This document shows, piece after piece, positions 9,006-17,887 of a DNA stretch of 64,000 nucleotides. Numbering within the stretch: position 1 is the stretch's first letter; each line of letters begins with the position of its first letter. The stretch covers positions 62,001 to 126,000 of the forward strand of contig NZ_WSFT01000019.1 of assembly GCF_016820655.1 (NCBI RefSeq). The letters are read 5' to 3'. The notes below the pieces were generated by a model, which was given only the letters and a program-made list of their open reading frames with translations, searched no databases and was not told where the DNA came from. The position numbers were made by a program, and so were the translations under genes. Source of the DNA: Anaeromonas frigoriresistens (GTDB lineage: Bacteria > Bacillota > Clostridia > Tissierellales > SIT17).

Positions 9006-10331
9006 ATTTAATTCTTCTCCTAATTCTTCATATCCAGGTTTTCCTAATAAAGCAAACATATTCTTTTTATATGCTTCTACTCCCGGTTGATTAAATGGAT
9101 TGACACCTAAACTGTATCCACTTACACCACATGCCTTTTCAAAGAAATAAATAAGATTACCAAAATAATATTCATTCATTTCTGGAATATTGATAACTAA
9201 ATTAGGCACTCCTCCATCTATATGAGCTAATAAAGTACCTTCAAAAGCTTTTTTGTTAACAAAGTCCATAGTTTTTCCTGCTAAATAATTAAGTCCATCT
9301 AAATTCTTATCATCTTCTTCTATATCCATATCAATATATGGATTATCTATATTTAGAACTGTCTCAAATATATGTCTTCTTCCTTCTTGAATATATTGTC
9401 CCATAGAATGTAAATCAGTAGAAAAGTCCACAGCCGCAGGAAAAATCCCCTTTCCATCTTTTCCTTCGCTCTCTCCATATAATTGTTTCCACCACTCTGA
9501 CACAAAGTGTAATGAAGGCTCATAATTTACTAAAATTTCTATTTCTTTGCCTCTGTTATATAAAATATTTCTCACAGCTGCATATTTAGATGCCATATTT
9601 TTATCTAATTCTTTTTTACTATATTCTTCTCTAGCATCCTTTGCACCTTTCATCATATCATCTATATCTAACCCCGCAACAGCTATAGGTAATAGACCTA
9701 CAGGAGTAAATATAGAGAATCTACCACCTATATCATCAGGAATAATAAATGTATCATAGCCCTCTTCATCAGCTAACTTTCTTAAAGCACCCTTTGATGA
9801 ATCTGTGGTAGCATATATTCTATTCTTTGCTTCCTCGCCATATTTATTTTCTAGGTATTTTCTAAGCACTCTAAAAGCTAAGGCTGGTTCTGTAGTAGTT
9901 CCAGACTTTGATATAACATTAATACTTACATCCTTATTTTTAATTACATCTAATAACTGTTTCATATATCTTCCACTTATATTATTGCCTACAAAATAAA
10001 TTTCAGGAGTATTTCTATCTTCTTTACTTAAACTATTATAAAAAGAATGACCTAAAGCTTCTATTGCTGCTCTAGCTCCTAAATATGATCCTCCGATACC
10101 TATTACAATAAAAACATCAGAGTCATTCTTTATTCTATCTGCTGCTTTCTTTATTCTACTAAATTCTTCTTTATCATAATTAATAGGATAATCAATCCAC
10201 CCTAAATAATCACGCCCCAATCCATTTCCTTCATGTAATAATTCATGGGACTTTTCAATTAATGGTTTTATTCCTTGTATTTCTTCTTCTGTTATTGAAG
10301 TATTAGAATAATTAAGTGTAATATTGTCCAT
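8988..10331 (-). CDS. pgi: Glucose-6-phosphate isomerase
   Basis: Glycolytic/gluconeogenic enzyme interconverting glucose 6-phosphate and fructose 6-phosphate in the cytoplasm, 447 residues as in other Firmicutes. Seen: [18 protein letters not shown], the family signature around [26 protein letters not shown], and the C-terminal [14 protein letters not shown] with the catalytic region. The start was moved to the internal ATG because AAGGAGG lies six bases before it; the upstream extension of 13 residues has no ribosome site. It is transcribed alone, with terminators on both sides. Confidence 0.97.
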   Translation of the reverse strand: MDNITLNYSNTSITEEEIQGIKPLIEKSHELLHEGNGLGRDYLGWIDYPINYDKEEFSRIKKAADRIKNDSDVFIVIGIGGSYLGARAAIEALGHSFYNSLSKEDRNTPEIYFVGNNISGRYMKQLLDVIKNKDVSINVISKSGTTTEPALAFRVLRKYLENKYGEEAKNRIYATTDSSKGALRKLADEEGYDTFIIPDDIGGRFSIFTPVGLLPIAVAGLDIDDMMKGAKDAREEYSKKELDKNMASKYAAVRNILYNRGKEIEILVNYEPSLHFVSEWWKQLYGESEGKDGKGIFPAAVDFSTDLHSMGQYIQEGRRHIFETVLNIDNPYIDMDIEEDDKNLDGLNYLAGKTMDFVNKKAFEGTLLAHIDGGVPNLVINIPEMNEYYFGNLIYFFEKACGVSGYSLGVNPFNQPGVEAYKKNMFALLGKPGYEELGEELNKRIKE

Positions 10332-10403
10332 TTCTTTCCTCCTTAAATTTAGTATCATTATGTATCTCACTATTATAATTATACCACTTTAACTATTATA
10401 TAA

Positions 10404-10435
10404 TTAAAAAAGATGACTATAATAGTCATCTTTTA
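10404..10435 (-). terminator. Terminator of the nad operon
   Basis: AAAGATGACTAT and its complement with a short loop, followed on the minus strand by TTTTTT. It overlaps the nadC stop. Confidence 0.9.
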
Positions 10436-11266
10436 GTATACAATATTTAAACTAATATCTAAAGCCTTTACAGAGTGAGTTAGTCCTCCAGAAGAGATAA
10501 TATCCACTCCAGTTTGAGCTACTCTTTCTATTGTATCTAACTCTATATTCCCAGAAGCTTCTAATATAGCTCTACCTTTATTTATTGATACTGCTTTCTT
10601 CATGTCTTCACACTCCATATTATCCAACATTATAATATCAGCACCTGATTTAAGAGCTTCATTTAATTGATTTAGATCTTCTACTTCAACTTCTACCTTT
10701 ATAGTATGAGGTATTTTAGCCTTAATTATATTTACTGCTTCCTCTATTCCTCCAGCAGCCTTAATATGATTATCTTTAATCATAACTGAATCTGATAGAT
10801 TAAATCTATGATTATGTCCTCCACCTACTCTTACTGCATATTTTTCTAGCATTCTTAATCCAGGAGTAGTCTTTCTAGTATCTACCACTCTACAATTATA
10901 ACCATTTACCTTCTCAACAAAGATTGATGTTTTAGTAGCTATCCCAGATAACCGTTGCAATATATTTAATGCAGTTCTTTCTGCTGATAATATAGCTCTT
11001 GTACTTCCTTCTAATGTAGCTATAACTGTATCTTTCGTTACCTTATCCCCATCAGCTCTTTTTTTCTCAAAAGATATATTTTTATCTAAATACTTAAATA
11101 CCTCTTTAGCGATATCTACCCCTGCAATAACTCCATCTTCCTTCACTTTAATTTCTGCTTTAGTCCTACTATTTTCATCAACTAAATTATCAGTAGTTAT
11201 ATCTCCATTATTCATATCTTCTAATAAAGCTTCTTTAATGATTTCTTTTATTTTATAGCTTAACAT
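10433..11266 (-). CDS. nadC: Nicotinate-nucleotide pyrophosphorylase (quinolinate PRTase)
   Basis: Converts quinolinate and PRPP to nicotinate mononucleotide in NAD synthesis; 277 residues. Seen: the N-terminal ALLEDMNNGDITTDNL, RTALNILQRLSGIAT, VDTRKTTPGLRMLEKYAV with the substrate-binding arginines and lysines, GGGHNHRFNLSD, and MLDNM near residue 205. It is the third gene of nadA-nadB-nadC, 12 bases after nadB, and completes de novo NAD synthesis from aspartate. Confidence 0.97.
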   Translation of the reverse strand: MLSYKIKEIIKEALLEDMNNGDITTDNLVDENSRTKAEIKVKEDGVIAGVDIAKEVFKYLDKNISFEKKRADGDKVTKDTVIATLEGSTRAILSAERTALNILQRLSGIATKTSIFVEKVNGYNCRVVDTRKTTPGLRMLEKYAVRVGGGHNHRFNLSDSVMIKDNHIKAAGGIEEAVNIIKAKIPHTIKVEVEVEDLNQLNEALKSGADIIMLDNMECEDMKKAVSINKGRAILEASGNIELDTIERVAQTGVDIISSGGLTHSVKALDISLNIVY

Positions 11267-11278
11267 AGCATCTCCCCC

Positions 11279-12775
11279 TTAATTTATTCTATAATGGCAT
11301 CCTATACTTTCCTTATTGTTTATACAGCTTTTTACAATTAAATCTGCTATCAAAGCCATATTTTCTAATTCCTTATATTCTTTGTTTTTTATATTAGTTT
11401 TTTTCACTTCATTTAATATCTCTTTAATCGTATCTTTAGCTTTGTATAAATTATTTTTACTTCTCATTATACCTACATACTTATCCATAGTCTCTCTTAT
11501 GTTGTTTTTTGTAGTTTCTACTTCATAATCTTCTATATTTTCTTTTATATTCTTTACAGAGATACTCTTACTTAGTGGTACCCTATTAAAGTTAAGATTT
11601 AGATGATTAGCAACTTTCATCCCAAAAACTATACATTCTAATAATGAGTTACTAGCTAATCTATTAGCTCCATGTACTCCTGTATTTGCGCATTCTCCAC
11701 AAGCATAAATCCCTTTAACATTTGTCTTTCCTTCTACATCAGTCTTTATTCCTCCTATAAAATAATGCTCTACGGGGACTACAGGAATAAAATCTTTTGC
11801 CATATCTATTCCTTCAGCTAAACATTTATTATATATAGTAGGAAATCTGTTAATTAGATAATTCTTATCTTTATGGGTGATATCTAAAAAGACATGGGAA
11901 ATATTATTTTTCTTCATCTCATTAAAAATACCTCTAGAAACTATATCTCGAGGTGCCAACTCTGCTCTAGAATGAATATCTAACATAAATCTTTCTCCAT
12001 TACTATTTCTTAAATAAGCCCCTTCGCCCCTGACTGCTTCAGAAATCAAAAATTTTTCTCCAACTTCTTCACTATAAAAGGCAGTAGGATGAAATTGAAT
12101 ATACTCTAGATCATCTAATTCACAACCTAACCTATAAGCTAATGCAATACCATCTCCAGTGGCTATTCGAGGATTAGTACTATTCTTATATATTCCACCT
12201 ATACCCCCAGTAGCAATAACTACAGCTGAGGTAGTAAGCTTTATGAATTTATCATTTGTTATCAGTTCTAAAGAAAAATAGTTACTTTCCTTTTTTATAT
12301 CAATGACCATAGAATTATGTAATAAATCAATATTAGATTTATTTTCTATCTTATTCCTAAGAGCATATATAACCTCTTTTCCAGTAGCATCCCCACCTGC
12401 ATGAAGAATCCTACGGCTACTATGTCCACCTTCTAAAGTAGTTTTTAATTCATTATTTTTATATTTATCAAATTCAACACCTAAATCTATAAGTATATCT
12501 ATATTATTCTTAGATTCTAGTATCATAGTTTTCAAGGCATCCATATTATTTCGTTTAGATCCTGCTACTATGGTGTCATTAGTGTATAATTTAAAATCAT
12601 GTTCTTTGTTTAAACAAGCAGCAATACCACCTTGAGCTAAAATTGAATTTGTATTTTCAATTGTGCCTTTTGATAAAACTAAAACATTTAAACTATTATC
12701 AATATTTATAGCAGTATATAATCCTGATATTCCACTACCGATTACTACTATATCCGGTTGTCTGATATCTTTCAT
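11279..12775 (-). CDS. nadB: L-aspartate oxidase
   Basis: FAD enzyme oxidising L-aspartate to iminoaspartate, the substrate of NadA; 498 residues. The FAD-binding GSGISGLYTAINI is at the N-terminus, with SNSILAQGGIAA, HSSRRILHAGGDATG and the active-site region LDDLEYIQFHPTAFY and EAVRGEGAYLRN following. The C-terminal GVHGANRLASNSLLECIVFG is also typical. In an anaerobe, fumarate or another acceptor probably replaces oxygen. It lies 17 bases after nadA. The C-terminal helical region is somewhat shorter than in the E. coli protein. Confidence 0.97.
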   Translation of the reverse strand: MKDIRQPDIVVIGSGISGLYTAINIDNSLNVLVLSKGTIENTNSILAQGGIAACLNKEHDFKLYTNDTIVAGSKRNNMDALKTMILESKNNIDILIDLGVEFDKYKNNELKTTLEGGHSSRRILHAGGDATGKEVIYALRNKIENKSNIDLLHNSMVIDIKKESNYFSLELITNDKFIKLTTSAVVIATGGIGGIYKNSTNPRIATGDGIALAYRLGCELDDLEYIQFHPTAFYSEEVGEKFLISEAVRGEGAYLRNSNGERFMLDIHSRAELAPRDIVSRGIFNEMKKNNISHVFLDITHKDKNYLINRFPTIYNKCLAEGIDMAKDFIPVVPVEHYFIGGIKTDVEGKTNVKGIYACGECANTGVHGANRLASNSLLECIVFGMKVANHLNLNFNRVPLSKSISVKNIKENIEDYEVETTKNNIRETMDKYVGIMRSKNNLYKAKDTIKEILNEVKKTNIKNKEYKELENMALIADLIVKSCINNKESIGCHYRIN

Positions 12776-12792
12776 TTTCTCTCACCTCAATT

Positions 12793-13701
12793 TTATAAAC
12801 TTAACATTCTATTCAGAGGTTTTAAAGCCTTTTTTCTTATATCTTCTTCAATTAAAACACTATTTTTTTCTTCTTTTAAAGCATTATATACATCCTCTAA
12901 ACTAGTCTTTTTCATATTAGTACATATAAGACCTGGAGATAATAAATAGAATTTCTTATCAGGATTTTCTTTTTCTAATTTATGAAGTACTCCCATCTCT
13001 GTTCCAATTATGAACTTTTTGTTATTAGACTTCCTTGCATAATTTATAATTTGAGAAGTACTTCCAATAAAATCTGCTTTCTCTACTACTTCTTTGTTAC
13101 ATTCAGGATGCACTAATATCTCTGCATCAGGTTGAGCCTCTCTAATCCTATCTATTTCTAATCCTTTAACTCTATGATGGGTTATACAAAATCCTGGCCA
13201 TACTTCAACCTCTTTATCTTTAACCTTTCCTTTAATAAAATTACCTAAATTTTTATCTGGAACAAACATTATCTTATCTTCCTCTAAACTGTTTACTACC
13301 TTTAAAGCATTAGATGAAGTGCAACAAACATCACTTTCTGCCTTTACCTCAGCAGAAGAATTTACATAGCATACTATTGCTGTATTGGGGTTGTTTTTTT
13401 TATATTCTTTAAGCTTATATGCTGTAACCATATCTGCCATAGGACATCCTGCATCTATTGCAGGAAGTAATATTTTCTTTTCAGGAGATAATATTTTAGC
13501 ACTTTCTGCCATAAAGTGTACACCACAAAATACTATGATCTCTTCTTTTGCTTCAGCTGCAGCTTTGCTTAGGGCTAACGAATCTCCTACTATATCTGCT
13601 ACTTCCTGAACTTCAGGTATCTGATAATTATGAGCTAAAATTAAAGCTTTTTTTTCTTTTTTTATTTTATTTATTTCATTAACCATCCACTGATTTGTCA
13701 T
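12793..13701 (-). CDS. nadA: Quinolinate synthase
   Basis: Condenses iminoaspartate with dihydroxyacetone phosphate to quinolinate using an oxygen-sensitive [4Fe-4S] cluster; 302 residues, the short Clostridia/Thermotoga-type form. Seen: LILAHNYQIPEVQEVADIVG, IVFCGVHFMAESAKIL, the cluster cysteines in DAGCPMAD, VHPECNKEV and the C-terminal SPGLICTNMK, plus the STSQII segment. The start was placed at the ATG after AAAGGGG; eleven upstream residues in frame lack a ribosome site and would overlap the candidate operator region. It is first in the operon. Confidence 0.96.
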   Translation of the reverse strand: MTNQWMVNEINKIKKEKKALILAHNYQIPEVQEVADIVGDSLALSKAAAEAKEEIIVFCGVHFMAESAKILSPEKKILLPAIDAGCPMADMVTAYKLKEYKKNNPNTAIVCYVNSSAEVKAESDVCCTSSNALKVVNSLEEDKIMFVPDKNLGNFIKGKVKDKEVEVWPGFCITHHRVKGLEIDRIREAQPDAEILVHPECNKEVVEKADFIGSTSQIINYARKSNNKKFIIGTEMGVLHKLEKENPDKKFYLLSPGLICTNMKKTSLEDVYNALKEEKNSVLIEEDIRKKALKPLNRMLSL

Positions 13702-13730
13702 TATGATGCCCCTTTCCATATCCATGCTTA

Positions 13731-13751
13731 ACATCTGTCTTTACACCTGTA
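13731..13751 (-). promoter_or_regulatory. Candidate NiaR-type operator of the nad operon
   Basis: On the minus strand two related 8-mers, ACAGGTGT and ACAGATGT, follow each other with a 12-base period directly after the -10 element. Clostridial nad operons are commonly repressed by the niacin-responsive regulator NiaR (YrxA), whose sites contain such ACA-TGT half-sites. NiaR itself is not in this window, so the match is inference. Confidence 0.5.
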
Positions 13752-13758
13752 CAGTAAG

Positions 13759-13787
13759 AGTATAACACTTAATTTTTATGGAATCAA
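13759..13787 (-). promoter_or_regulatory. Sigma-A promoter of nadABC
   Basis: The -35 TTGATT and -10 TATACT are separated by 17 bases on the minus strand. The candidate operator starts eight bases after the -10. Confidence 0.8.
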
Positions 13788-13800
13788 ACAAAAAATAGAC

Positions 13801-13834
13801 AAAAAAAAGAAAAGTTATTATGCTATAACTTTTC
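13801..13834 (-). terminator. Terminator overlapping the end of the ATP-grasp gene
   Basis: GAAAAGTTAT and its complement flank a six-base loop that contains part of the stop codon. An uninterrupted T-run follows on the minus strand. Confidence 0.9.
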
Positions 13835-14630
13835 TTCCTACTCCAGGATATGTTGGTTTATTAGGATCAGTATCTTCTTTTATATAATTATATATATATT
13901 CTTCAGGCCTAATTCCCAGATGCTTAAGACCTTCATTACCAAATAATACATTAAATTCTAATATATAATATTCTCCTTCAACTTCAATCACATCAAAACC
14001 TGCATGGTTTATCCCTAAGGTTTTCGCTACCCTATCTACTAAATCTACAGCAGGCAATGGTATATTATCAAAAGAATAACTACCCCCTTGAGCTATATTA
14101 TTATGAAAGTTGCCTTTTTCAGCAATCCTCCAATAAGCAGATATCACTTTATTCCCTACATAAACTACTCTTAAATCTCTATCAATAGGTAAGTACTCTT
14201 GTATATATAAAGTATCATTATTTTCAAGATATTTATTTAATTCATATTTATCTTTAATAAGATATACACCTTGTCCCATAGAATTCTTTATTTCTTTAGC
14301 TACTACAGGATATCCAAATTCTTCTTCAATAATATCAACTGTGGAACTGTTTTTACCCATAATTCTCGTATAAGGTACATTCTTAGGATATGTTGCCATA
14401 AGGGCTCTTGTCATCTCCACTTTATTGTGTCCTAAGTGAAAAGTACTTATATTTGGAAAAATTTTTTTGTTAAGTCCATACACTAGTGAATTAACTTGCC
14501 AATATTCAGGAAACAAGATGTAGTCAGCATCTTTAATTTTATCTATTTCTCTAAACATATTTTCAGGCTTAATATAAGTTATATCTTTCATACCGATAGT
14601 TCTAAATGGGTTAAAGGATATGATCTTCAT
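13818..14630 (-). CDS. RimK-type ATP-grasp protein
   Basis: A 270-residue ATP-grasp ligase-like protein. The central region shows GYPVVAKEIKNSMGQGVYLI (ATP-binding lysine and glycine-rich loop), IQEYLPIDRDLRVVYVG, NNIAQGGSY and the Mg-binding end LEFNVLFGNEGLKHLG, an order typical of RimK/glutathione-synthetase relatives. They form amide bonds with a carboxylate activated by ATP. The N-terminal 90 residues are the divergent preATP-grasp part. The substrate is unknown: amino-acid ligation to a protein or a small peptide is possible. It is monocistronic. The last FNVLF replaces the more common EVN, so the metal site is slightly unusual. Confidence 0.82.
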   Translation of the reverse strand: MKIISFNPFRTIGMKDITYIKPENMFREIDKIKDADYILFPEYWQVNSLVYGLNKKIFPNISTFHLGHNKVEMTRALMATYPKNVPYTRIMGKNSSTVDIIEEEFGYPVVAKEIKNSMGQGVYLIKDKYELNKYLENNDTLYIQEYLPIDRDLRVVYVGNKVISAYWRIAEKGNFHNNIAQGGSYSFDNIPLPAVDLVDRVAKTLGINHAGFDVIEVEGEYYILEFNVLFGNEGLKHLGIRPEEYIYNYIKEDTDPNKPTYPGVGRKVIA

Positions 14631-14727
14631 TTTGCATACCTCTTCTCTATTTTCTTAAGCATGTAAATATATTATAGAGTCTTCAACCAGTTGTCAATAT
14701 CACATTTATTACATTTTTTTATGTAAT

Positions 14728-14760
14728 AAAAAAGATGACTCTAATTAGCCATCCTTCTTT
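14728..14760 (-). terminator. Terminator after the SpoIIE-type phosphatase gene
   Basis: AAGGATGGCT pairs (one G-T) with AGTCATCTT around a short loop, followed by TTTTTT on the minus strand. Confidence 0.75.
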
Positions 14761-14789
14761 ATAATGTTTCAATAACATAATATTTATTA

Positions 14790-15908
14790 TTAATTTATGC
14801 TAACCTGTAATAAGGCTATATCATCTTGAGGCACATCATAATGGAACTCATCCATTGCGTGTTGAATAGATTCAATAATATTACATTTTTTATCTTCTAT
14901 GCTTTTTTGTAGCCTATCAATCCCAAATTCTTCTCCAAATCTATTTCTAAGCTCTATAATTCCATCTGTGTAGAATAATATTTTATTATCTTTTTCTACA
15001 TTTATTGTTTTTTCTTCATACTCTATCTTATCAAATAAATAGCATATAGGATATCCTGAGTTCTCTAATATATGAATTCCTTCTTTATTTATAAACAAAG
15101 GCATGCTATTATGTCCAGCATTAGCATAGGTAAAAGTCTTTTCTTTATTGTCTAACACACCATATATTATTGTAAAGTATTTATCATCATCAAAATTTAA
15201 ATCTAGGAAACTTTTATGGAGTTCAGATAATACTTTAGAAGGCTTAGTTGTCATATCCATAATGGCTCTCATAGTCTGCCTTACAAATATAGTAAGTATA
15301 GAAGCAGTTACTCCATGGCCTACCACATCACTTATATATATACCTGTATATCTATCATCAATTTTAAACACATCAAACATATCCCCACTTAGAACTTCTG
15401 AAGGACTATATATATAATCTATAGATACTGATCCATAATTCCCTCTAGTCGGTAGAATTTTCTTTTGAATAGCTCTAGAATATTTAAGGTCTTTATTCAT
15501 CATTTTATTTCTTTTAAGTACTTCTCTTTCAAGGTTTCTTTCTCTTGTAACATCTCTAAACACTTCTACTACAGCATATATATCTCCATCAGAATCCTTT
15601 ACAGGAGAACTCTTTATAGAAAAAACCCTATTCCCTATAGTCTGTTCCTTTTCAGATGTAGCACCCGTAGCAAAAGTTGTTTCAGTTATACATTTTTTAC
15701 ATGTGCAAGAGCTCCCTAGAGAAAAATAGCATGACTTACCTAATGAATCAAACCCAATCTCATTTTTCATAGTTTGATTCTCATATATCACCATTCCATT
15801 TTTATCTATTACTCTTACCCAATCAGCCATACCATCTAATATATCATGGGACAGCTTATGATGGACTTTATTAGTTTTATCCATAAACATTTTAATTTTA
15901 TTGTCCAA
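14790..15908 (-). CDS. PAS-domain SpoIIE-type PP2C phosphatase
   Basis: Cytoplasmic serine/threonine phosphatase of 372 residues. The N-terminal PAS domain (about 20-130) carries a cysteine set in GKSCYFSLGSSCTCKKC, often seen in PAS sensors of anaerobes. A linking helix with YSRAIQKKILP follows, then the SpoIIE/RsbU catalytic domain with SGDMFDVF, ISDVVGHGVTAS, YANAGHNSMPLF and LFYTDGIIELRN, including the metal-binding aspartates. These enzymes dephosphorylate anti-anti-sigma proteins in partner-switching pathways; no partner gene is nearby. The start appears to be TTG after GGGGG; an ATG at residue 7 is the alternative. Confidence 0.88.
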   Translation of the reverse strand: MDNKIKMFMDKTNKVHHKLSHDILDGMADWVRVIDKNGMVIYENQTMKNEIGFDSLGKSCYFSLGSSCTCKKCITETTFATGATSEKEQTIGNRVFSIKSSPVKDSDGDIYAVVEVFRDVTRERNLEREVLKRNKMMNKDLKYSRAIQKKILPTRGNYGSVSIDYIYSPSEVLSGDMFDVFKIDDRYTGIYISDVVGHGVTASILTIFVRQTMRAIMDMTTKPSKVLSELHKSFLDLNFDDDKYFTIIYGVLDNKEKTFTYANAGHNSMPLFINKEGIHILENSGYPICYLFDKIEYEEKTINVEKDNKILFYTDGIIELRNRFGEEFGIDRLQKSIEDKKCNIIESIQHAMDEFHYDVPQDDIALLQVSIN

Positions 15909-16030
15909 TTCATTGCCCCCTTTTCGGATAATAAGACCTCAAAGGAAATAGTCGTATCCAATATATATAATTATATCATAAGAAAAATTTTTATTTATAT
16001 TTATTTAATTATTTATATGTTAAATTATAT

Positions 16031-16351
16031 TCAATAATAGGATTTCATTATAACTTCTAAAGCATTAGATATAATCAATAAATCCTCCTTATGATTAGAT
16101 AATAAATTATTACCTTTATCAGTTAATCTATAATATTTTATACCTTTATCCTCTTTATATAAAAATATGCCTTCAATTAGTTCATCTATAATCATAAAAT
16201 TTATTGTGGAGTATGCACTAGACCTATTTATATTTATAAAAACTTTTTCTATAATGTCATATATTCTATTTGATTGAACTTCTCCTTTAGTTAATATAGA
16301 TAAAATAAATATAGGTAATATATCTCTCCATATTTCACTAGTTTTTTTCAT
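16031..16351 (-). CDS. PadR-family transcriptional regulator
   Basis: A 106-residue winged-helix protein. The pattern ILPIFILSILTKGEVQSNRIYDII followed by a wing with SSAYSTINFMIIDELI and YYRLTDKGNNLL is that of PadR-like repressors, which often control membrane pumps. The C-terminal dimerisation helix is short. It is 49 bases downstream of the adenosyltransferase gene, and its ribosome site lies in a strong hairpin (see that entry). The target is unknown. Confidence 0.75.
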   Translation of the reverse strand: MKKTSEIWRDILPIFILSILTKGEVQSNRIYDIIEKVFININRSSAYSTINFMIIDELIEGIFLYKEDKGIKYYRLTDKGNNLLSNHKEDLLIISNALEVIMKSYY

Positions 16352-16356
16352 AAAAA

Positions 16357-16394
16357 TTCCCCCTTTGAATAATTATATATGCTCAAAGGGGGAA
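16357..16394 (-). promoter_or_regulatory. Hairpin enclosing the PadR ribosome-binding site
   Basis: Arms TTCCCCCTTTGA and TCAAAGGGGGAA pair perfectly over 12 bases with a 14-base loop. The downstream arm contains the AAAGGGGG ribosome site of the PadR gene, and TTTTT follows immediately. It may act as a terminator after the adenosyltransferase gene, as a translational lock on PadR, or both. Confidence 0.75.
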
Positions 16395-16400
16395 CTATTC

Positions 16401-16931
16401 TTATTTATCGAATTCTACTTCTTCAAACTCATCTTCTAGATATCTCCCTAAGGAATATAATAAATCCGATAATCTATTAACATATTTCAATAGATGTTCA
16501 TTTACATCAGCTTCTCTAGCTAAACTTATTATTCTCCTTTCTGCTCTTCTGCATATAGTACGACTTACATGCATAAATCCAGCAGCTTTTCCTGCTCCAG
16601 GTATAATAAAATGGTCTGGAGTTTTAACCATGTCCAAATATTCATCTATTTTACTTTCTAAGAATTTTACATCTTCTTCTACCATTTCTAATTTTAATTT
16701 TGATTTATCCTCTGTGGCTAATTCCGCAGCTACATCAAATAATTTTCTTTGAATATTGTGTATTAGTTTATGTGTTTTTTCATCCTCTATAAAATTTTTA
16801 GTTAGTCCTAGATAAGAATTCAATTCATCAATTGTCCCGTAACTTTCAACTCTTATACTATCCTTAAATACTCTTTTACTATCATAAAGGCTAGTCTTTC
16901 CCTTATCACCTGTTTTAGTATATACTCTCAT
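16401..16931 (-). CDS. PduO-type cob(I)alamin adenosyltransferase
   Basis: Transfers the adenosyl group of ATP to cob(I)alamin to make coenzyme B12; 176 residues, trimeric in the family. The N-terminal ATP-binding TKTGDKGKTSLYD, the helical core with RVESYGTIDELNSYLGL, HFIIPGAGKAAGFMHVSRTICRRAERR and the C-terminal YVNRLSDLLYSLGRYLE are all intact. The start was placed at the ATG after AGGAGGTG; the 12-residue upstream extension lacks a ribosome site. Two small membrane ORFs lie just upstream and PadR downstream. Confidence 0.95.
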   Translation of the reverse strand: MRVYTKTGDKGKTSLYDSKRVFKDSIRVESYGTIDELNSYLGLTKNFIEDEKTHKLIHNIQRKLFDVAAELATEDKSKLKLEMVEEDVKFLESKIDEYLDMVKTPDHFIIPGAGKAAGFMHVSRTICRRAERRIISLAREADVNEHLLKYVNRLSDLLYSLGRYLEDEFEEVEFDK

Positions 16932-16990
16932 ATAAACACCTCCTAAAGATAGATAATTTATACCCATTTAATTTAAACTTAAAATATCTA

Positions 16991-17164
16991 TTATAAAGTA
17001 ATAATAACAAAAATAAGATTAATAATTGCATATAGTATTAGAACTAAATAACTACTACATCCTAATAATATTTTCTTCGATTTATCATCGCTAAATATTC
17101 CTTTATCTGATACTGACTTTCCCATATTCTGTATGTGTGTAGAAGTTTCACTTATTAGATTCAT
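16991..17164 (-). CDS. Small putative membrane protein
   Basis: A 57-residue reading frame in the otherwise empty stretch between the adenosyltransferase and Fur genes. The N-terminal half is polar, and the last 20 residues (about SSYLVLILYAIINLIFVII) form one hydrophobic helix. A weak AGGTAGGG lies upstream of its ATG. It matches nothing I recognise, and no function can be assigned. It could be co-transcribed with the adenosyltransferase gene 59 bases downstream. Confidence 0.4.
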   Translation of the reverse strand: MNLISETSTHIQNMGKSVSDKGIFSDDKSKKILLGCSSYLVLILYAIINLIFVIITL

Positions 17165-17180
17165 TCTTTGATCCCTACCT

Positions 17181-17321
17181 TCAATAAAGTAAAACCCCCA
17201 TTATAACTAAACTAATAACAAATCATATAGTAAAAAACTCATTTAGATCATTAACATTAAAATATAAATATGATCCAAATTCTAATACACCTAATAAAAG
17301 TATTCCATAAATTATTTTCAT
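17181..17321 (-). pseudogene. Small membrane-protein ORF with an in-frame TGA
   Basis: From an ATG preceded by AAGGGTGAG, 32 codons encode a hydrophobic helix (MKIIYGILLLGVLEFGSYLY) and a short loop. A TGA follows, and the same frame then encodes a second helix (FVISLVIMGVLLY) before the next stop. The pattern suggests a two-helix small protein with one nonsense codon. Alternatively only the first half is used. There is no recognisable family. Confidence 0.35.
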
Positions 17322-17455
17322 TATTCTCACCCTTCCAAATAATATTCCCTTTATATACATTATTTTACTATATAATACTTTTTTATTTAATTTTATATTA
17401 ATTGAATATGGGAAAGGTATAATATAAAATAGTGTTAAGTAAAGGAGTTGATAAA

Positions 17456-17887
17456 ATGCCTAATAAAAAAGATATTATTAAAACTCTCAAGGATAAAGGA
17501 TATAGATGCACAAATCAACGGGAAGCTATATTAGATGTTTTATTAAATAATGAAAATCATTTCATTAGTGCTGAGGATATATATATTAAAACTAAAAAAT
17601 ATTATCCCAAAACAAATTTTTCTACAGTTTATAGAAATCTTGAGGTACTTGATAACTTAGGGGTAATTCATCGTACTAATACTGATGGTAAAAAAGCTAT
17701 GTACGAAATAATATGTGAAGATAGTCATCATCACCACATAATATGTAAAAGCTGTGGTAAAACAGAAATAGTAGACTTTTGCCCTTTTTTGAATATAAAG
17801 GAAAAATTTTCTAATGATGGTTTCAAACTTACAGATCATAAATTTGAATTATACGGATACTGTGAGAAATGCAATGAAGACAATTAA
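17456..17887 (+). CDS. Fur-family metal-dependent regulator
   Basis: A 143-residue Fur/Zur/PerR-type repressor. The winged helix covers residues 1-80 (GYRCTNQREAILDVLL, FSTVYRNLEVLDNLGVIHR). The metal-sensing dimer domain has EDSHHHHIICKSCGKTEIVDFC and YCEKCNED, giving two CXXC pairs for structural zinc plus the histidine-rich sensory site. Iron, zinc and peroxide sensing cannot be separated reliably; FCPF in the second strand is Fur/Zur-like. The ATG after AAAGGAG was chosen over a GTG eight codons upstream. The next gene overlaps it. Confidence 0.9.
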   Translation: MPNKKDIIKTLKDKGYRCTNQREAILDVLLNNENHFISAEDIYIKTKKYYPKTNFSTVYRNLEVLDNLGVIHRTNTDGKKAMYEIICEDSHHHHIICKSCGKTEIVDFCPFLNIKEKFSNDGFKLTDHKFELYGYCEKCNEDN

